A stretch of 64,000 bases of DNA from Aurantimicrobium photophilum (lineage in GTDB: Bacteria; Actinomycetota; Actinomycetes; Actinomycetales; Microbacteriaceae), in assembly GCF_003194085.1 (NCBI RefSeq), contig NZ_CP023994.1:1550001-1614000 (forward strand). The letters are read 5' to 3'. The notes under the pieces were generated by a model. That model saw only the letters and a program-made list of their open reading frames with translations. It was not told the DNA's origin and made no database searches. The position numbers and the translations under genes were made by a program. This document shows, piece by piece, positions 35,461 to 44,084 of this stretch; within the stretch, counting starts at the first letter, position 1, and every line of letters starts with the position of its first letter.

Positions 35461-36609
35461 ATGAGCATGCGGGTTGCCATTGTGACAGAGTCATTTCTCC
35501 CCTCACTGAACGGAGTTACCAACTCCGTACTTCGAGTCGTTGACACTCTCAAAGAGGCAGGACATGAGGTCATCATCATTGCCCCCACTGCCCCCACCAA
35601 GCGGTATTTGGGGTTCAAGGTAGTCCGAACCTTGGCCTTGCCCTTCATGCAATTCCAGGTGGGACTTCCTCCGTTGGCTCTTCAAGCAACACTGGAAGAA
35701 TTCAAGCCTGACGTCATCCACGTCGCTTCCCCGTTCTTCTTGGGTGGTCAGGCCATAGCCATCGCTAACAAACTCGGTATTCCGACCGTTGCGATCTATC
35801 AGACAGACATCGCGGGGTATCTCCAGCGCTACGGTATGAACTTCGCCAAACCCGTTGTTGATCGATTTATTGCAGCGATTCACGGACCTGCGACGATGAA
35901 CCTTGCCCCCACTCCTGAATCAGCTGCTTACCTCCTCAAGCTTGGCGTGCAACGCGTAGGAGTATGGGGGCGCGGTGTAGATCTCGAACTGTTTCACCCC
36001 CGAAACAAGTCCCGCGAGCACACCATTGAACTCCGAGCACAGCTGCTTCAAGGCCGAAAGAACCTCATCGGATTTGTTGGTCGCTTAGCGCCTGAAAAGC
36101 AAGTACACAAAATGCTTGAGCTTGCGGACCTTCCAGATACAGCGCTGGTCATCGTGGGTGACGGTCCTGAAAGAAAAAAACTTGAAACCCTATTTGCCGG
36201 AAAACCTGTTACTTTTACCGGCTCTCTCCGAGGTAAGGAACTTGCCAATGCCTATGCTGCGCTGGATACTTTTGTTCACTATGGCACCGAAGAAACCTTC
36301 GGCCAAACTATCCAAGAAGCGCAAGCAAGTGGCGTTCCAGTGGTCGCACCTACTATCGGTGGCCAACGATTTCTAATCGCAGATGGAGAAAACGGCCGGC
36401 TGGTTGACCCCGAGAGCAAGACTGGCTTTATCGATGCCGTGACCGAAATCTTGTCTGTCCCTCGTCTTGCGGCCCGCATGGGTGAAGCAGGTCGACGATC
36501 TGTGCTGAAGAAGTCATGGAAAGCTAACAACGAAAGCTTGTTGAAGACCTACCGCGCAGCGGCAGCCTTCACCGGCACTGAGTTGGAGTCCAGTTCTGAA
36601 CTGGTTTGA
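35461..36609 (+). CDS. GT4 glycosyltransferase (MgtA/PimB-like mannosyltransferase)
   Basis: 382 residues, GT-B fold: N-terminal VAIVTESFLPSLNGVTNSVLRV, HVASPFFLGG, YQTDIAGY, and the donor-site region GFVGRLAPEKQVHKML and EETFGQTIQEAQASGVPVVAP, with the E-x7-E motif of retaining GT4 enzymes. The N-terminal pattern is that of actinobacterial GDP-mannose-dependent transferases such as MgtA, which glycosylates glucuronyl-diacylglycerol. Membrane-associated, envelope glycolipid synthesis; exact acceptor inferred. Confidence 0.9.
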   Translation: MSMRVAIVTESFLPSLNGVTNSVLRVVDTLKEAGHEVIIIAPTAPTKRYLGFKVVRTLALPFMQFQVGLPPLALQATLEEFKPDVIHVASPFFLGGQAIAIANKLGIPTVAIYQTDIAGYLQRYGMNFAKPVVDRFIAAIHGPATMNLAPTPESAAYLLKLGVQRVGVWGRGVDLELFHPRNKSREHTIELRAQLLQGRKNLIGFVGRLAPEKQVHKMLELADLPDTALVIVGDGPERKKLETLFAGKPVTFTGSLRGKELANAYAALDTFVHYGTEETFGQTIQEAQASGVPVVAPTIGGQRFLIADGENGRLVDPESKTGFIDAVTEILSVPRLAARMGEAGRRSVLKKSWKANNESLLKTYRAAAAFTGTELESSSELV

Positions 36610-37213
36610 TGCCCAAGGAATCATTGAGGCTCTCGGGGCTCTCGCAGTCGTGGGAGTAGCGGCGCTGATTTTTGCTGAAACAGCCACAATTCTGGGTTCG
36701 TTCCTCCCCGGAGACTCATTACTCTTTCTGCTGGGGCTGACCCTGTCGACGGTGTTGACCAGCATCCCACTGATTCCCGCAATAGGGCTTGTCTTCTTTG
36801 CCGCGGTGGCAGGTTCTGAGGTTGGTTACTGGTTAGGACACAAGTTGGGTCCTCGAGTGTTCAACCGAGATGACACCTGGTTTTTCAACAAGAAAGTCGT
36901 TGAGAAAACAAAAGAGTTTTATCACCACTACGGGTCGCGTGCGATTATCTTGGCCCGGTTTGTCCCGGTTCTCCGAGCACTTGTGCCCTTGACAGTGGGG
37001 ATGTCCGACTTTGGCTGGCGTCGCTATTTGGTTTACAACATTGCAGGCGCCGTCGCGTGGGTTGCTGGCCTGATGACAGCTGGCTATTTCTTAGGAACAA
37101 TTCCCTGGGTTCGACACAACATCGAAGTAGTGGTGATCAGCTTCGTCATAATTTCTTCGTTGCCACTTCCCATTGAAATCATCCGAAACAGACTCAAGAA
37201 TCGAACATCGTGA
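36596..37213 (+). CDS. DedA-family membrane protein (probable CTG start)
   Basis: 205 residues if started at CTG 36596, where GGAG lies 7 bases upstream; this restores the family N-terminus (NWFDAQGIIEALGALAVVG). The first standard start, GTG 36650, lacks a ribosome site and removes 18 conserved residues. DedA features: FAETATILGSFLPGDSLLF, a re-entrant G-S-E-x-G-Y segment, and RFVPVLRALVPLTVGMS. DedA proteins are lipid scramblases or flippases for envelope precursors (family knowledge). Overlaps the glycosyltransferase stop by 14 bases and galU by 4. Confidence 0.85.
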   Translation: MNWFDAQGIIEALGALAVVGVAALIFAETATILGSFLPGDSLLFLLGLTLSTVLTSIPLIPAIGLVFFAAVAGSEVGYWLGHKLGPRVFNRDDTWFFNKKVVEKTKEFYHHYGSRAIILARFVPVLRALVPLTVGMSDFGWRRYLVYNIAGAVAWVAGLMTAGYFLGTIPWVRHNIEVVVISFVIISSLPLPIEIIRNRLKNRTS

Positions 37214-38103
37214 TCACGTCAATTACTAAAGCAGTCATTCCTGCAGCGGGAATGGGGACACGATTCCTTCCCGCTACCAAGGCCATGCCTAAAGAAATGC
37301 TCCCCGTCATTGACAAGCCTGCAATTCAATATGTTGTTGAAGAAGCTATCGGCAGCGGCCTCAATCACCTTCTCCTCATCACCGGGCGAAACAAACAAGC
37401 TCTGGAAAACCACTTTGATCGCAATGTGGAATTAGAGACCATCCTCACTGCCCGAAACGACGTGGCAAAACTAGAACAAATCACCACCATCACCGAGGAT
37501 GTTGATCTTCACTACGTCAGACAGGGCAACCCTCTAGGTCTTGGTCATGCCGTTCTCAAGGCAGAAACATTTGTTGCAGGAGAGCCTTTCGCGTTGCTCC
37601 TGGGTGATGACATCATCGAACACGGCGATGACCTTCTCGCCGAGATGATGTGGATTGCTCATACAGAACGCGCTTCAGTAATTGCGCTCATGGAAGTTCC
37701 ACAATCACATCTCTCCCGTTACGGTGTTGCGGATGTGGTCCCCACCGAGAGTGAACACATTTTTGGAATCAAGGGGTTCGTGGAAAAACCGGAAGTTGAA
37801 TTAGCACCCTCTCGCCTCGTAGCCATCGGCCGCTATGTTCTGCAACCAGGTGTGTTTGATGTCCTCAAGAAACTTGAGCCAGGCTTTGGTGGCGAGATTC
37901 AACTCTCTGATGCTCTTGACCGGATGGCGCAGGACACCTCACTGGCCGGACCTGTGTTTGGTTTAGTTCACGAATATCGCCGCTTCGATACTGGTGACAA
38001 ACTCTCGTATCTCAAAGCCATCGTTCAGCTCGCTGGCGAACGCGAAGACCTTGGCCCTGCATTCAATAAGTGGCTCAAGAAATACACCAAGGGCCTTAAA
38101 TAA
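37210..38103 (+). CDS. galU: UTP-glucose-1-phosphate uridylyltransferase
   Basis: 297 residues: nucleotide-binding PAAGMGTRFLPATKAMPKEMLPV, DKPAIQYVVEEA, LLGDDI and GFVEKPE. Makes UDP-glucose for glycolipids, trehalose and polysaccharides. GTG 37210 overlaps the dedA stop (GTGA). The run of glycosyltransferase, DedA and GalU points to one envelope operon. Confidence 0.95.
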   Translation: MITSITKAVIPAAGMGTRFLPATKAMPKEMLPVIDKPAIQYVVEEAIGSGLNHLLLITGRNKQALENHFDRNVELETILTARNDVAKLEQITTITEDVDLHYVRQGNPLGLGHAVLKAETFVAGEPFALLLGDDIIEHGDDLLAEMMWIAHTERASVIALMEVPQSHLSRYGVADVVPTESEHIFGIKGFVEKPEVELAPSRLVAIGRYVLQPGVFDVLKKLEPGFGGEIQLSDALDRMAQDTSLAGPVFGLVHEYRRFDTGDKLSYLKAIVQLAGEREDLGPAFNKWLKKYTKGLK

Positions 38104-38138
38104 GTAGAGGCGCCGGTTCCCCGACGCCTCTACTTATT
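38099..38138 (+). terminator. Bidirectional hairpin galU/histone-like gene
   Basis: A 14-bp stem (AATAAGTAGAGGCG with CGCCTCTACTTATT, 12-base loop) spans the galU stop. AT-rich stem feet replace a T tract. It sits between convergent genes and can serve both. Confidence 0.7.
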
Positions 38139-38147
38139 GAATCAGTC

Positions 38148-38678
38148 TTACTTTCCTGACGCCTTGATCTTGGCCAGGAGCGCAGCTTTGGTCAGGCCGG
38201 TGTAACCGGCAATTCCCCTGGTGCGTGCGTAGTCACGAAGTGCAACAACTGTCCAGCTCGCAGAAGGCGTTGTTGAGACCGCGACAGGCTTCGCGGCGGG
38301 CTTAGCCGCTGATTTCGCTGGTGCTTTCTTGGCTGCCGGCTTTGAAGCGGGCTTCGCAGCAGTTTTCACTACTGGCTTCGCACCAGACTTTGTTGCGGGC
38401 TTCGCAGCGGACTTCGCGGTGGCTGCAGCAACTGGCTTCGCAGCTGCCTTGGTTGCCTTCTTGGCCTTTTCAACCTTTGCTGTGGCCTTGACGACAACTT
38501 TCTTTGCGGTCTTGGTTGCCTTTTTTAGGTCCTTCTTAGCGAGGGATTCTGCCTCGTTAGCGGCCTTCTTGATTGACTTCTTTGCCTTGGTCTCGAGGTT
38601 CTTTGCGAGGCTGCGAGCTTCAGTCAGTCTTTTGGAGAGCTTCTTCTTAAGCTCTTTCTTATCTTGAGCATTTGCCAT
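38148..38678 (-). CDS. Histone H1-like Lys/Ala-rich DNA-binding protein
   Basis: 176 residues. N-terminal helical Lys-rich part (1-60), then a low-complexity AAKPA/AKS tail-like stretch (60-135) as in histone H1, and at the C-terminus a small SAP/Rho-N-like helical domain (VVALRDYARTRGIAGYTGLTKAALLAKI, about 145-173). Both parts suggest nucleic-acid binding and nucleoid compaction. Good AAGGA ribosome site upstream of ATG 38678. Monocistronic, convergent with galU and divergent from the NRPS gene. Confidence 0.8.
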   Translation of the reverse strand: MANAQDKKELKKKLSKRLTEARSLAKNLETKAKKSIKKAANEAESLAKKDLKKATKTAKKVVVKATAKVEKAKKATKAAAKPVAAATAKSAAKPATKSGAKPVVKTAAKPASKPAAKKAPAKSAAKPAAKPVAVSTTPSASWTVVALRDYARTRGIAGYTGLTKAALLAKIKASGK

Positions 38679-38791
38679 GAGAATTCCTTCAGGGGTTTCG
38701 TTTCTCTTGCTTGCGAGAAAAAGTTATGGGGCGAAGGTTAACAAACCGCCGACTTTGTGCCGTGTCGTCAACTTGTTCATTTAGCGTTCAC

Positions 38792-38813
38792 TGGCACACG
38801 CAATAATGTGCCA
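38792..38813. promoter_or_regulatory. TGGCACA/TGTGCCA operator over NRPS -10 box
   Basis: Inverted TGGCACA (38792-38798) and TGTGCCA (38807-38813) with an 8-base spacer. TAATGT (38804-38809), a TANNNT -10 box 5 bases before ATG 38815, lies inside it. A bound repressor would block the synthetase promoter. The 127-base divergent gap contains nothing else notable. Confidence 0.5.
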
Positions 38814-38814
38814 C

Positions 38815-41800
38815 ATGTCCGAAACCCCCTCTCAGAGCCTTGAAGCACAGTCTGTGCTCTCCCGTCTGAGTAGTGCCCCGGCTCCTAGGACACTCATCGA
38901 CATCTTCCGCGAGATCACCAATTTCAATGCTGACGAAACAGCTTTGGACGACGGGACTACTCGTCTGAGCTATCGAGACTTAACTGAACAGGCTCTGGCT
39001 GTGGCCCACCAACTCCATTCCTATGGCGTGAAGCGGGGAAATCGTGTGGGAGTGCGCATTGAGTCCGGCAGTGTTGATTTATACATCGCAATTTTGGGAA
39101 TTCTGCATGCGGGTGCTGCCTACGTTCCTGTTGATGCCGATGATCCTGATGAACGTGCGCGGGTTGTCTTTTCTGAAGCAGAAGTCAACGGAGTTATCGC
39201 TACCGGCGGTAAGTTCCTTCAATCTGAGATACCCGGAGGGGAACTCAGCCAAGTTGGCCAGATTGATTTTGACTACCGCGAGACCCTCTTTCCTGAAGAA
39301 TTTGCTCCCCGAGAAACCGATGACGCGTGGATAATCTTTACGTCTGGTTCTACCGGCAAACCCAAGGGTGTGGCTGTCTCCCACCGCTCAGCTGCTGCTT
39401 TTGTTGATGCCGAGTCTCGGATGTTCCTCCAAGCAGAACCCATCAATGCCCAAGATCGAGTGCTCGCTGGTCTCTCCGTTGCGTTTGATGCCTCCTGTGA
39501 AGAGATGTGGCTTGCCTGGGGCCACGGAGGCTGTCTCGTTCCAGCCCCTCGTTCATTGGTCAGATCAGGTTCTGACCTTGGACCATGGCTTATGGCTAAT
39601 GGCATCACCATTGTCTCGACTGTGCCTACCCTGGCTGCGATGTGGCCCGAGGATGCCCTCGAGAACATTCGCTTGCTAATTTTTGGCGGTGAAGCCTTCC
39701 CTCTCGAGTTGGCAGAAAAGTTGGCTTCTTCCGGCCGAGAAGTCTGGAACACCTACGGCCCCACCGAGGCAACCGTGGTTGCCTGCGGAGCTCAGACCAC
39801 AGGCATCGGGCCGATGAGAATTGGCCTCCCCCTGGACGGGTGGGACCTCGCTGTGGTGAACGCCGATGGGCATCGTGTTACAGAAGGCGAAACCGGTGAG
39901 CTGATCATCGGCGGAGTGGGGCTTGCGAGATACCTCGACGAAGAGAAGGACGCCCACGTTTATGCGCCCTTCCCCACATTGGGGTGGGATCGTGCTTATC
40001 GCAGCGGCGACATGGTTCGCTATGAAGCTGAAGGACTGATCTTTGTCGGTCGCGTTGATGACCAAGTTAAGGTCGGTGGCCGCCGAATTGAATTGGGTGA
40101 AATTGAAAGTGCTTTGAGCGCTCTCCCGAATGTCACCGCAGGAGCTGTGGTTGTGCAGACAACACAAGCAGGCAACAAGACTCTTGTCGGCTATATCAGT
40201 GTCAATGACGTTGAGGCTTTCTCTGTTTCAGAAGCGCTGGTGACCTTGCGTGAATCTCTCCCAGCGCCTCTCATTCCACTACTGGTTCCTCTTGCTGAAC
40301 TTCCTGTCAGGACTTCCGGCAAAGTCGATAAGGCGGCTCTTCCCTGGCCGCTCGCTACCGCCGACCTTGACGAACTCGATTTCACAGAGATCGAGCGACG
40401 CGTCGCCAGCGAGTGGGCTGAGGTTCTCGGTGTTCCCGTGACGGACCTCAACACTCACTTCTTTGATATTGGTGGTGGTTCTTTGGCCGCTGCCCAACTT
40501 GTTGGCAGGCTCCGCACCCTGTACCCCAGCATGACGGTCGCAGATATCTACGCCCACCCTCGGTTGGGATCCATGTCTGACTTCATTGATGTCAGCACAG
40601 CAGGAGAACTTGTTCCCACCGGGTCGTTTCACAAATCTCCAAAAGTTCCTCAGTCTCCCCAGCTCATCCAGGCAGTGCTCTCCATCCCCTTATTTGCCTT
40701 GGCGGGACTGCGTTGGCTGTTTTATGCCCTGACTGCATCTACGTTGTTGGGCTTGCTGGACGTTGTTGACTTTCTACCGTCTGCTCCGCTTGCCATTTTG
40801 ATTCCAGGCATCTTGTTGTTTGGCTCCCCGTGGGGTCGAATGTTGCTGAGCGTTGCGATTTCCAGAACAGTTCTCGCTGGGTTGCGACCCGGTAATTATC
40901 TCCGTGGTGGCTCCGCCCATTTGCGCTTGTGGTTCGCGGAACAGGCAGCTTCACATATCGGTGCGGTGACATTGGCTGGTGCGCCCTGGGTCACGGCGTA
41001 TGCACGGGCACTGGGTGCACGAATTGGTAAGGGTGTCACCATGCACACCCTCCCACCCATCACTGGGATGCTCTGGGTTGGTGCAGGTGCATCGATTGAA
41101 CCAGAGGTCGATCTTACGGGTTATTGGATCGACGGCGATGTTGTTCGGGTGGGTGAAATCCGCATTGGCGCTCACGCAACCATTGGCGCACGCAGCACCC
41201 TCGCCCCGGGAACTCGTATTGGCAAGTTTGCTGAAATTGCTCCTGGCTCGAGCGTGTTCGGTAAGGTTCCGGCAGGGCAGCTCTGGAGCGGATCACCTGC
41301 TAAGCGAGAAGGCAAGGTCAAGGCGTGGTGGCCTCAAGTAGCCGCCAAGCAGTCACGAGCCTGGAGTGCGCTCTTTGCGTTATCTTCTGGCCTCTATGCC
41401 CTCTTCCCGCTGCTGTCCTTGCTGGGAGGTGCGACCTTAGTGTTGGTTGCATTGAAACAGAATCAGTCTGTCTCTGACGTACTGAGCATTGTCGCGGTGG
41501 GATTCATCCCTGCGACAATGCTCGCCGGATTCATCTTCACAGTTCTCGTTCTTGCCTCTGTTCGCTTCCTCAGCCTCACGATGAGGGAAGGCATCTTCCC
41601 GGTTCACAGCTGGGCCGGGTGGCAAGCATGGAGTGTTGAGAGAATCCTCGATTTGGCCCGCACATTCCTCTTTCCTCTCTACTCGAGTCTGTTCACACCC
41701 ATTTGGCTTCGCCTGCTGGGAGCCAAGGTAGGACACAACGTCGAAGCATCAACTGTGTTGATGCTTCCCAAGATGACCACCATCAGAGACGACGTCTTCT

Positions 41801-42789
41801 TAGCTGATGACACCATGGTTGCCCCCTACGCACTGGGTAACGGTTGGATGTTCATTGGGCCGGTAGAGATTGGTAAGCGCGCATTCATCGGCAACTCTGG
41901 CTTGGCACCAGCAGGGCGCAAGGTTCCCAAAGATGCCCTGGTAGCTGTCCTTTCGAGTGCTCCTCGAAAGGCGAAAGAAGGATCGTCCTGGTTGGGTTCT
42001 CCGCCCATGCGCTTGCGCAGACTGATCGCTGAGGGAGACCGCGAGCGCACCTATAAACCTTCAATCTGGCTGCGGATTGCCCGTAGTTTGTGGGAGCTGA
42101 CCAGGTTTGTACCCGTGCTTGTTACCGCCCTGATTGGTTTCGCAGTGGTGTGTGGCATATTGCTTGCGGATTCCCTGTGGGGAATGTGGGCTGCCGTCCT
42201 ACTCTGTGGTCCCTTGTTGTGGGCAGCCGGAATCATCGCAGCTGCCATCAGCACCATTGCAAAGTGGGTTCTTGTGGGCAAAATTAAGCCCCAAGAAAAG
42301 CCACTGTGGTCTTCCTTTATTTGGCGCAACGAAGTGGCCGACACCTTCGTCGAAATGGTAGCCGCACCCTGGTTCGCCAACTACATGAATGGCACGCTCG
42401 GACTTGTCTGGTGGCTGCGCAGTTTGGGCGCAAAAATTGGTGGCGGGGTCTGGTGTGAAACGTATTGGCTTCCTGAAGCGGATTTGGTCACCCTCGGTGA
42501 CGGCGCCACCGTCAACAGAGGCACTGTTCTGCAAACACATCTGTTCCATGACAGAGTGATGAGTATGGACACGGTATCGGTGGAAGCGGGCGGAACCCTC
42601 GGCCCGCACAGCGTGATACTTCCTGCCGCACGTATTGGTGCCCACAGCACTGTTGGTCCGGCTTCTCTCGTCATGCGTGGTGAAGCTGTTCCAGAGGGAA
42701 GCCGCTGGAGCGGGAACCCGATCGGGCCGTGGCGTGAAGTTACTGTGCGGAAGTACTTTTCAGACACAGCTTCTGTGAAGACGGTGTGA
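38815..42789 (+). CDS. Pls/PosA-family single-module NRPS (poly-lysine-synthetase-like)
   Basis: 1324 residues from ATG 38815 (ATG 38806 lies inside the palindrome). Adenylation domain (about 25-510): TSGSTGKPKG, FDASCEEMW, NTYGPTEATVV, GRVDDQVKVGGRRIE, SGKVDK. Carrier domain: DIGGGSLAAAQL (about 550-562, attachment Ser in GGGS). Then no condensation or thioesterase domain, but three hexapeptide-like beta-helix domains (about 730-835, 960-1075, 1180-1315) separated by hydrophobic helix pairs, the plan of epsilon-poly-L-lysine synthetase. Aligned by eye to GrsA, the specificity residues are D-A-E-S-I-G-T-V-V-K, close to a lysine code. It likely strings one amino acid into a short isopeptide at the membrane. 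Confidence 0.9.
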   Translation: MSETPSQSLEAQSVLSRLSSAPAPRTLIDIFREITNFNADETALDDGTTRLSYRDLTEQALAVAHQLHSYGVKRGNRVGVRIESGSVDLYIAILGILHAGAAYVPVDADDPDERARVVFSEAEVNGVIATGGKFLQSEIPGGELSQVGQIDFDYRETLFPEEFAPRETDDAWIIFTSGSTGKPKGVAVSHRSAAAFVDAESRMFLQAEPINAQDRVLAGLSVAFDASCEEMWLAWGHGGCLVPAPRSLVRSGSDLGPWLMANGITIVSTVPTLAAMWPEDALENIRLLIFGGEAFPLELAEKLASSGREVWNTYGPTEATVVACGAQTTGIGPMRIGLPLDGWDLAVVNADGHRVTEGETGELIIGGVGLARYLDEEKDAHVYAPFPTLGWDRAYRSGDMVRYEAEGLIFVGRVDDQVKVGGRRIELGEIESALSALPNVTAGAVVVQTTQAGNKTLVGYISVNDVEAFSVSEALVTLRESLPAPLIPLLVPLAELPVRTSGKVDKAALPWPLATADLDELDFTEIERRVASEWAEVLGVPVTDLNTHFFDIGGGSLAAAQLVGRLRTLYPSMTVADIYAHPRLGSMSDFIDVSTAGELVPTGSFHKSPKVPQSPQLIQAVLSIPLFALAGLRWLFYALTASTLLGLLDVVDFLPSAPLAILIPGILLFGSPWGRMLLSVAISRTVLAGLRPGNYLRGGSAHLRLWFAEQAASHIGAVTLAGAPWVTAYARALGARIGKGVTMHTLPPITGMLWVGAGASIEPEVDLTGYWIDGDVVRVGEIRIGAHATIGARSTLAPGTRIGKFAEIAPGSSVFGKVPAGQLWSGSPAKREGKVKAWWPQVAAKQSRAWSALFALSSGLYALFPLLSLLGGATLVLVALKQNQSVSDVLSIVAVGFIPATMLAGFIFTVLVLASVRFLSLTMREGIFPVHSWAGWQAWSVERILDLARTFLFPLYSSLFTPIWLRLLGAKVGHNVEASTVLMLPKMTTIRDDVFLADDTMVAPYALGNGWMFIGPVEIGKRAFIGNSGLAPAGRKVPKDALVAVLSSAPRKAKEGSSWLGSPPMRLRRLIAEGDRERTYKPSIWLRIARSLWELTRFVPVLVTALIGFAVVCGILLADSLWGMWAAVLLCGPLLWAAGIIAAAISTIAKWVLVGKIKPQEKPLWSSFIWRNEVADTFVEMVAAPWFANYMNGTLGLVWWLRSLGAKIGGGVWCETYWLPEADLVTLGDGATVNRGTVLQTHLFHDRVMSMDTVSVEAGGTLGPHSVILPAARIGAHSTVGPASLVMRGEAVPEGSRWSGNPIGPWREVTVRKYFSDTASVKTV

Positions 42790-44084
42790 TTGTGGCGGTA
42801 GATTCTTACACCCCAGATTCAGGCAGTGCAGATTTCTTCATTGAGCACTACGCACTCAATCTGCATTACAGAATGTCGTCAGGACACCTCAAGGCAGTTG
42901 CCACTCTCAATGTGAGGTTACTGAGGGCAGTTCGTCAAATCTCTTTAGACATCTCTGGCCTTCACGTGGGAAAGGTCTCCGTTGAAAGCAAAGCTAATAA
43001 AAACTTCAAGCAAAGCCCAACCAAGCTCACTGTCAAACTCGGTGAAGAGTTAGCTGCGGGTTCCACTTTCGAACTAGAAATTCACTACTCCGGCACCCCA
43101 CGCCCTCGCAGTTCTCGCTGGGGAACAGTCGGATGGGAAGAATTGAACGATGGTGTTGTTGTAGCAGCACAGCCAACGGGTGCACCCACCTGGTTCCCAT
43201 GCAACGATCTCCCCCGCTACAAATCAACGTTTGAGATTTCACTCACAACCGAACGCAGCTACTCAGTAGCAGCCACAGGAGAGTTGATGAGTACCTCGGA
43301 GAAGTCCGGGCTCGCAACCTGGAACTTCCGTCAAAACATTCCTACCCCCACTTACCTCGCCTCCATTCAAATTGGGCGCTACCGTCAACGTGAAGAAGAA
43401 TTATCTGGCGTGACTGTTCACACGTTCTTCCCCCCAGCTAATCAAAGCAAAATCACTTCTGACCTCTCCAAACTCGAAGACATGCTTTCTTTCTTTAACG
43501 AGACGTTCGGCGAGTACCCCTTCCAGAGTTACACCGTTGTTGTCACCGCAGATGAACTTGAGATTCCTCTCGAAGCCCAGGGCATGGCCATCTTTGGGGC
43601 TAACCACCTCAACGGAACCAACCCGGAAGAGCGACTCGTTGCCCATGAGCTTGCCCACCAGTGGTTTGGCAACAGCGTGGGGATTGCTCAGTGGAGTGAC
43701 ATTTGGCTCAATGAAGGTTTTGCCTGCTATGCCGAGTGGCTCTGGTCTGAAAAAGCAGGTGGAATTACCACGCAAGGTATGGCCGAGTCACACCATGTGC
43801 TGCTGCGCCAGCTCGATCAAGACCTTCTACTGGCCGATCCTGGCCCTGACCTCATGTTTGACGACCGGGTTTACAAGCGAGGTGCACTCACACTTCACGC
43901 ATTGCGACGTGCAGTCGGAGACAAGACCTTCTTCGCCATCGTGAAGAAGTGGGTTGCCGATCACGCTCACGCTTTAGGTACGACGGAAGATTTCATTGAG
44001 TTGTGCCAGAAAAGCACATCTGAGAATCTCGGGCCCCTGTTTGAGCGCTGGCTTTTTCAGAAAGCGCTACCCGCCCTGAACTAG
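42786..44084 (+). CDS. Short M1-family zinc aminopeptidase
   Basis: 432 residues: substrate-binding region with GAM-like IFGAN, zinc motif HELAHQWFGN (His287, His291) and the distal Glu in NEGFACYAEWLW. It stops after the catalytic and a short helical part, so lacks the large C-terminal domain of PepN (about 850 residues). No signal peptide. GTG 42786 overlaps the NRPS stop by 4 bases, so synthesis of peptidase and synthetase is coupled. It may trim, release or degrade the NRPS product, as epsilon-polylysine-degrading aminopeptidases do. Confidence 0.9.
   Translation: MIVAVDSYTPDSGSADFFIEHYALNLHYRMSSGHLKAVATLNVRLLRAVRQISLDISGLHVGKVSVESKANKNFKQSPTKLTVKLGEELAAGSTFELEIHYSGTPRPRSSRWGTVGWEELNDGVVVAAQPTGAPTWFPCNDLPRYKSTFEISLTTERSYSVAATGELMSTSEKSGLATWNFRQNIPTPTYLASIQIGRYRQREEELSGVTVHTFFPPANQSKITSDLSKLEDMLSFFNETFGEYPFQSYTVVVTADELEIPLEAQGMAIFGANHLNGTNPEERLVAHELAHQWFGNSVGIAQWSDIWLNEGFACYAEWLWSEKAGGITTQGMAESHHVLLRQLDQDLLLADPGPDLMFDDRVYKRGALTLHALRRAVGDKTFFAIVKKWVADHAHALGTTEDFIELCQKSTSENLGPLFERWLFQKALPALN

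Noticed and set aside
38280-38500. Tandem-repeat DNA or CRISPR-like array
   Set aside because: The repeats are the Lys/Ala/Pro codons of the histone-like protein tail, irregular and without unique spacers. No CRISPR array was seen anywhere in the window.
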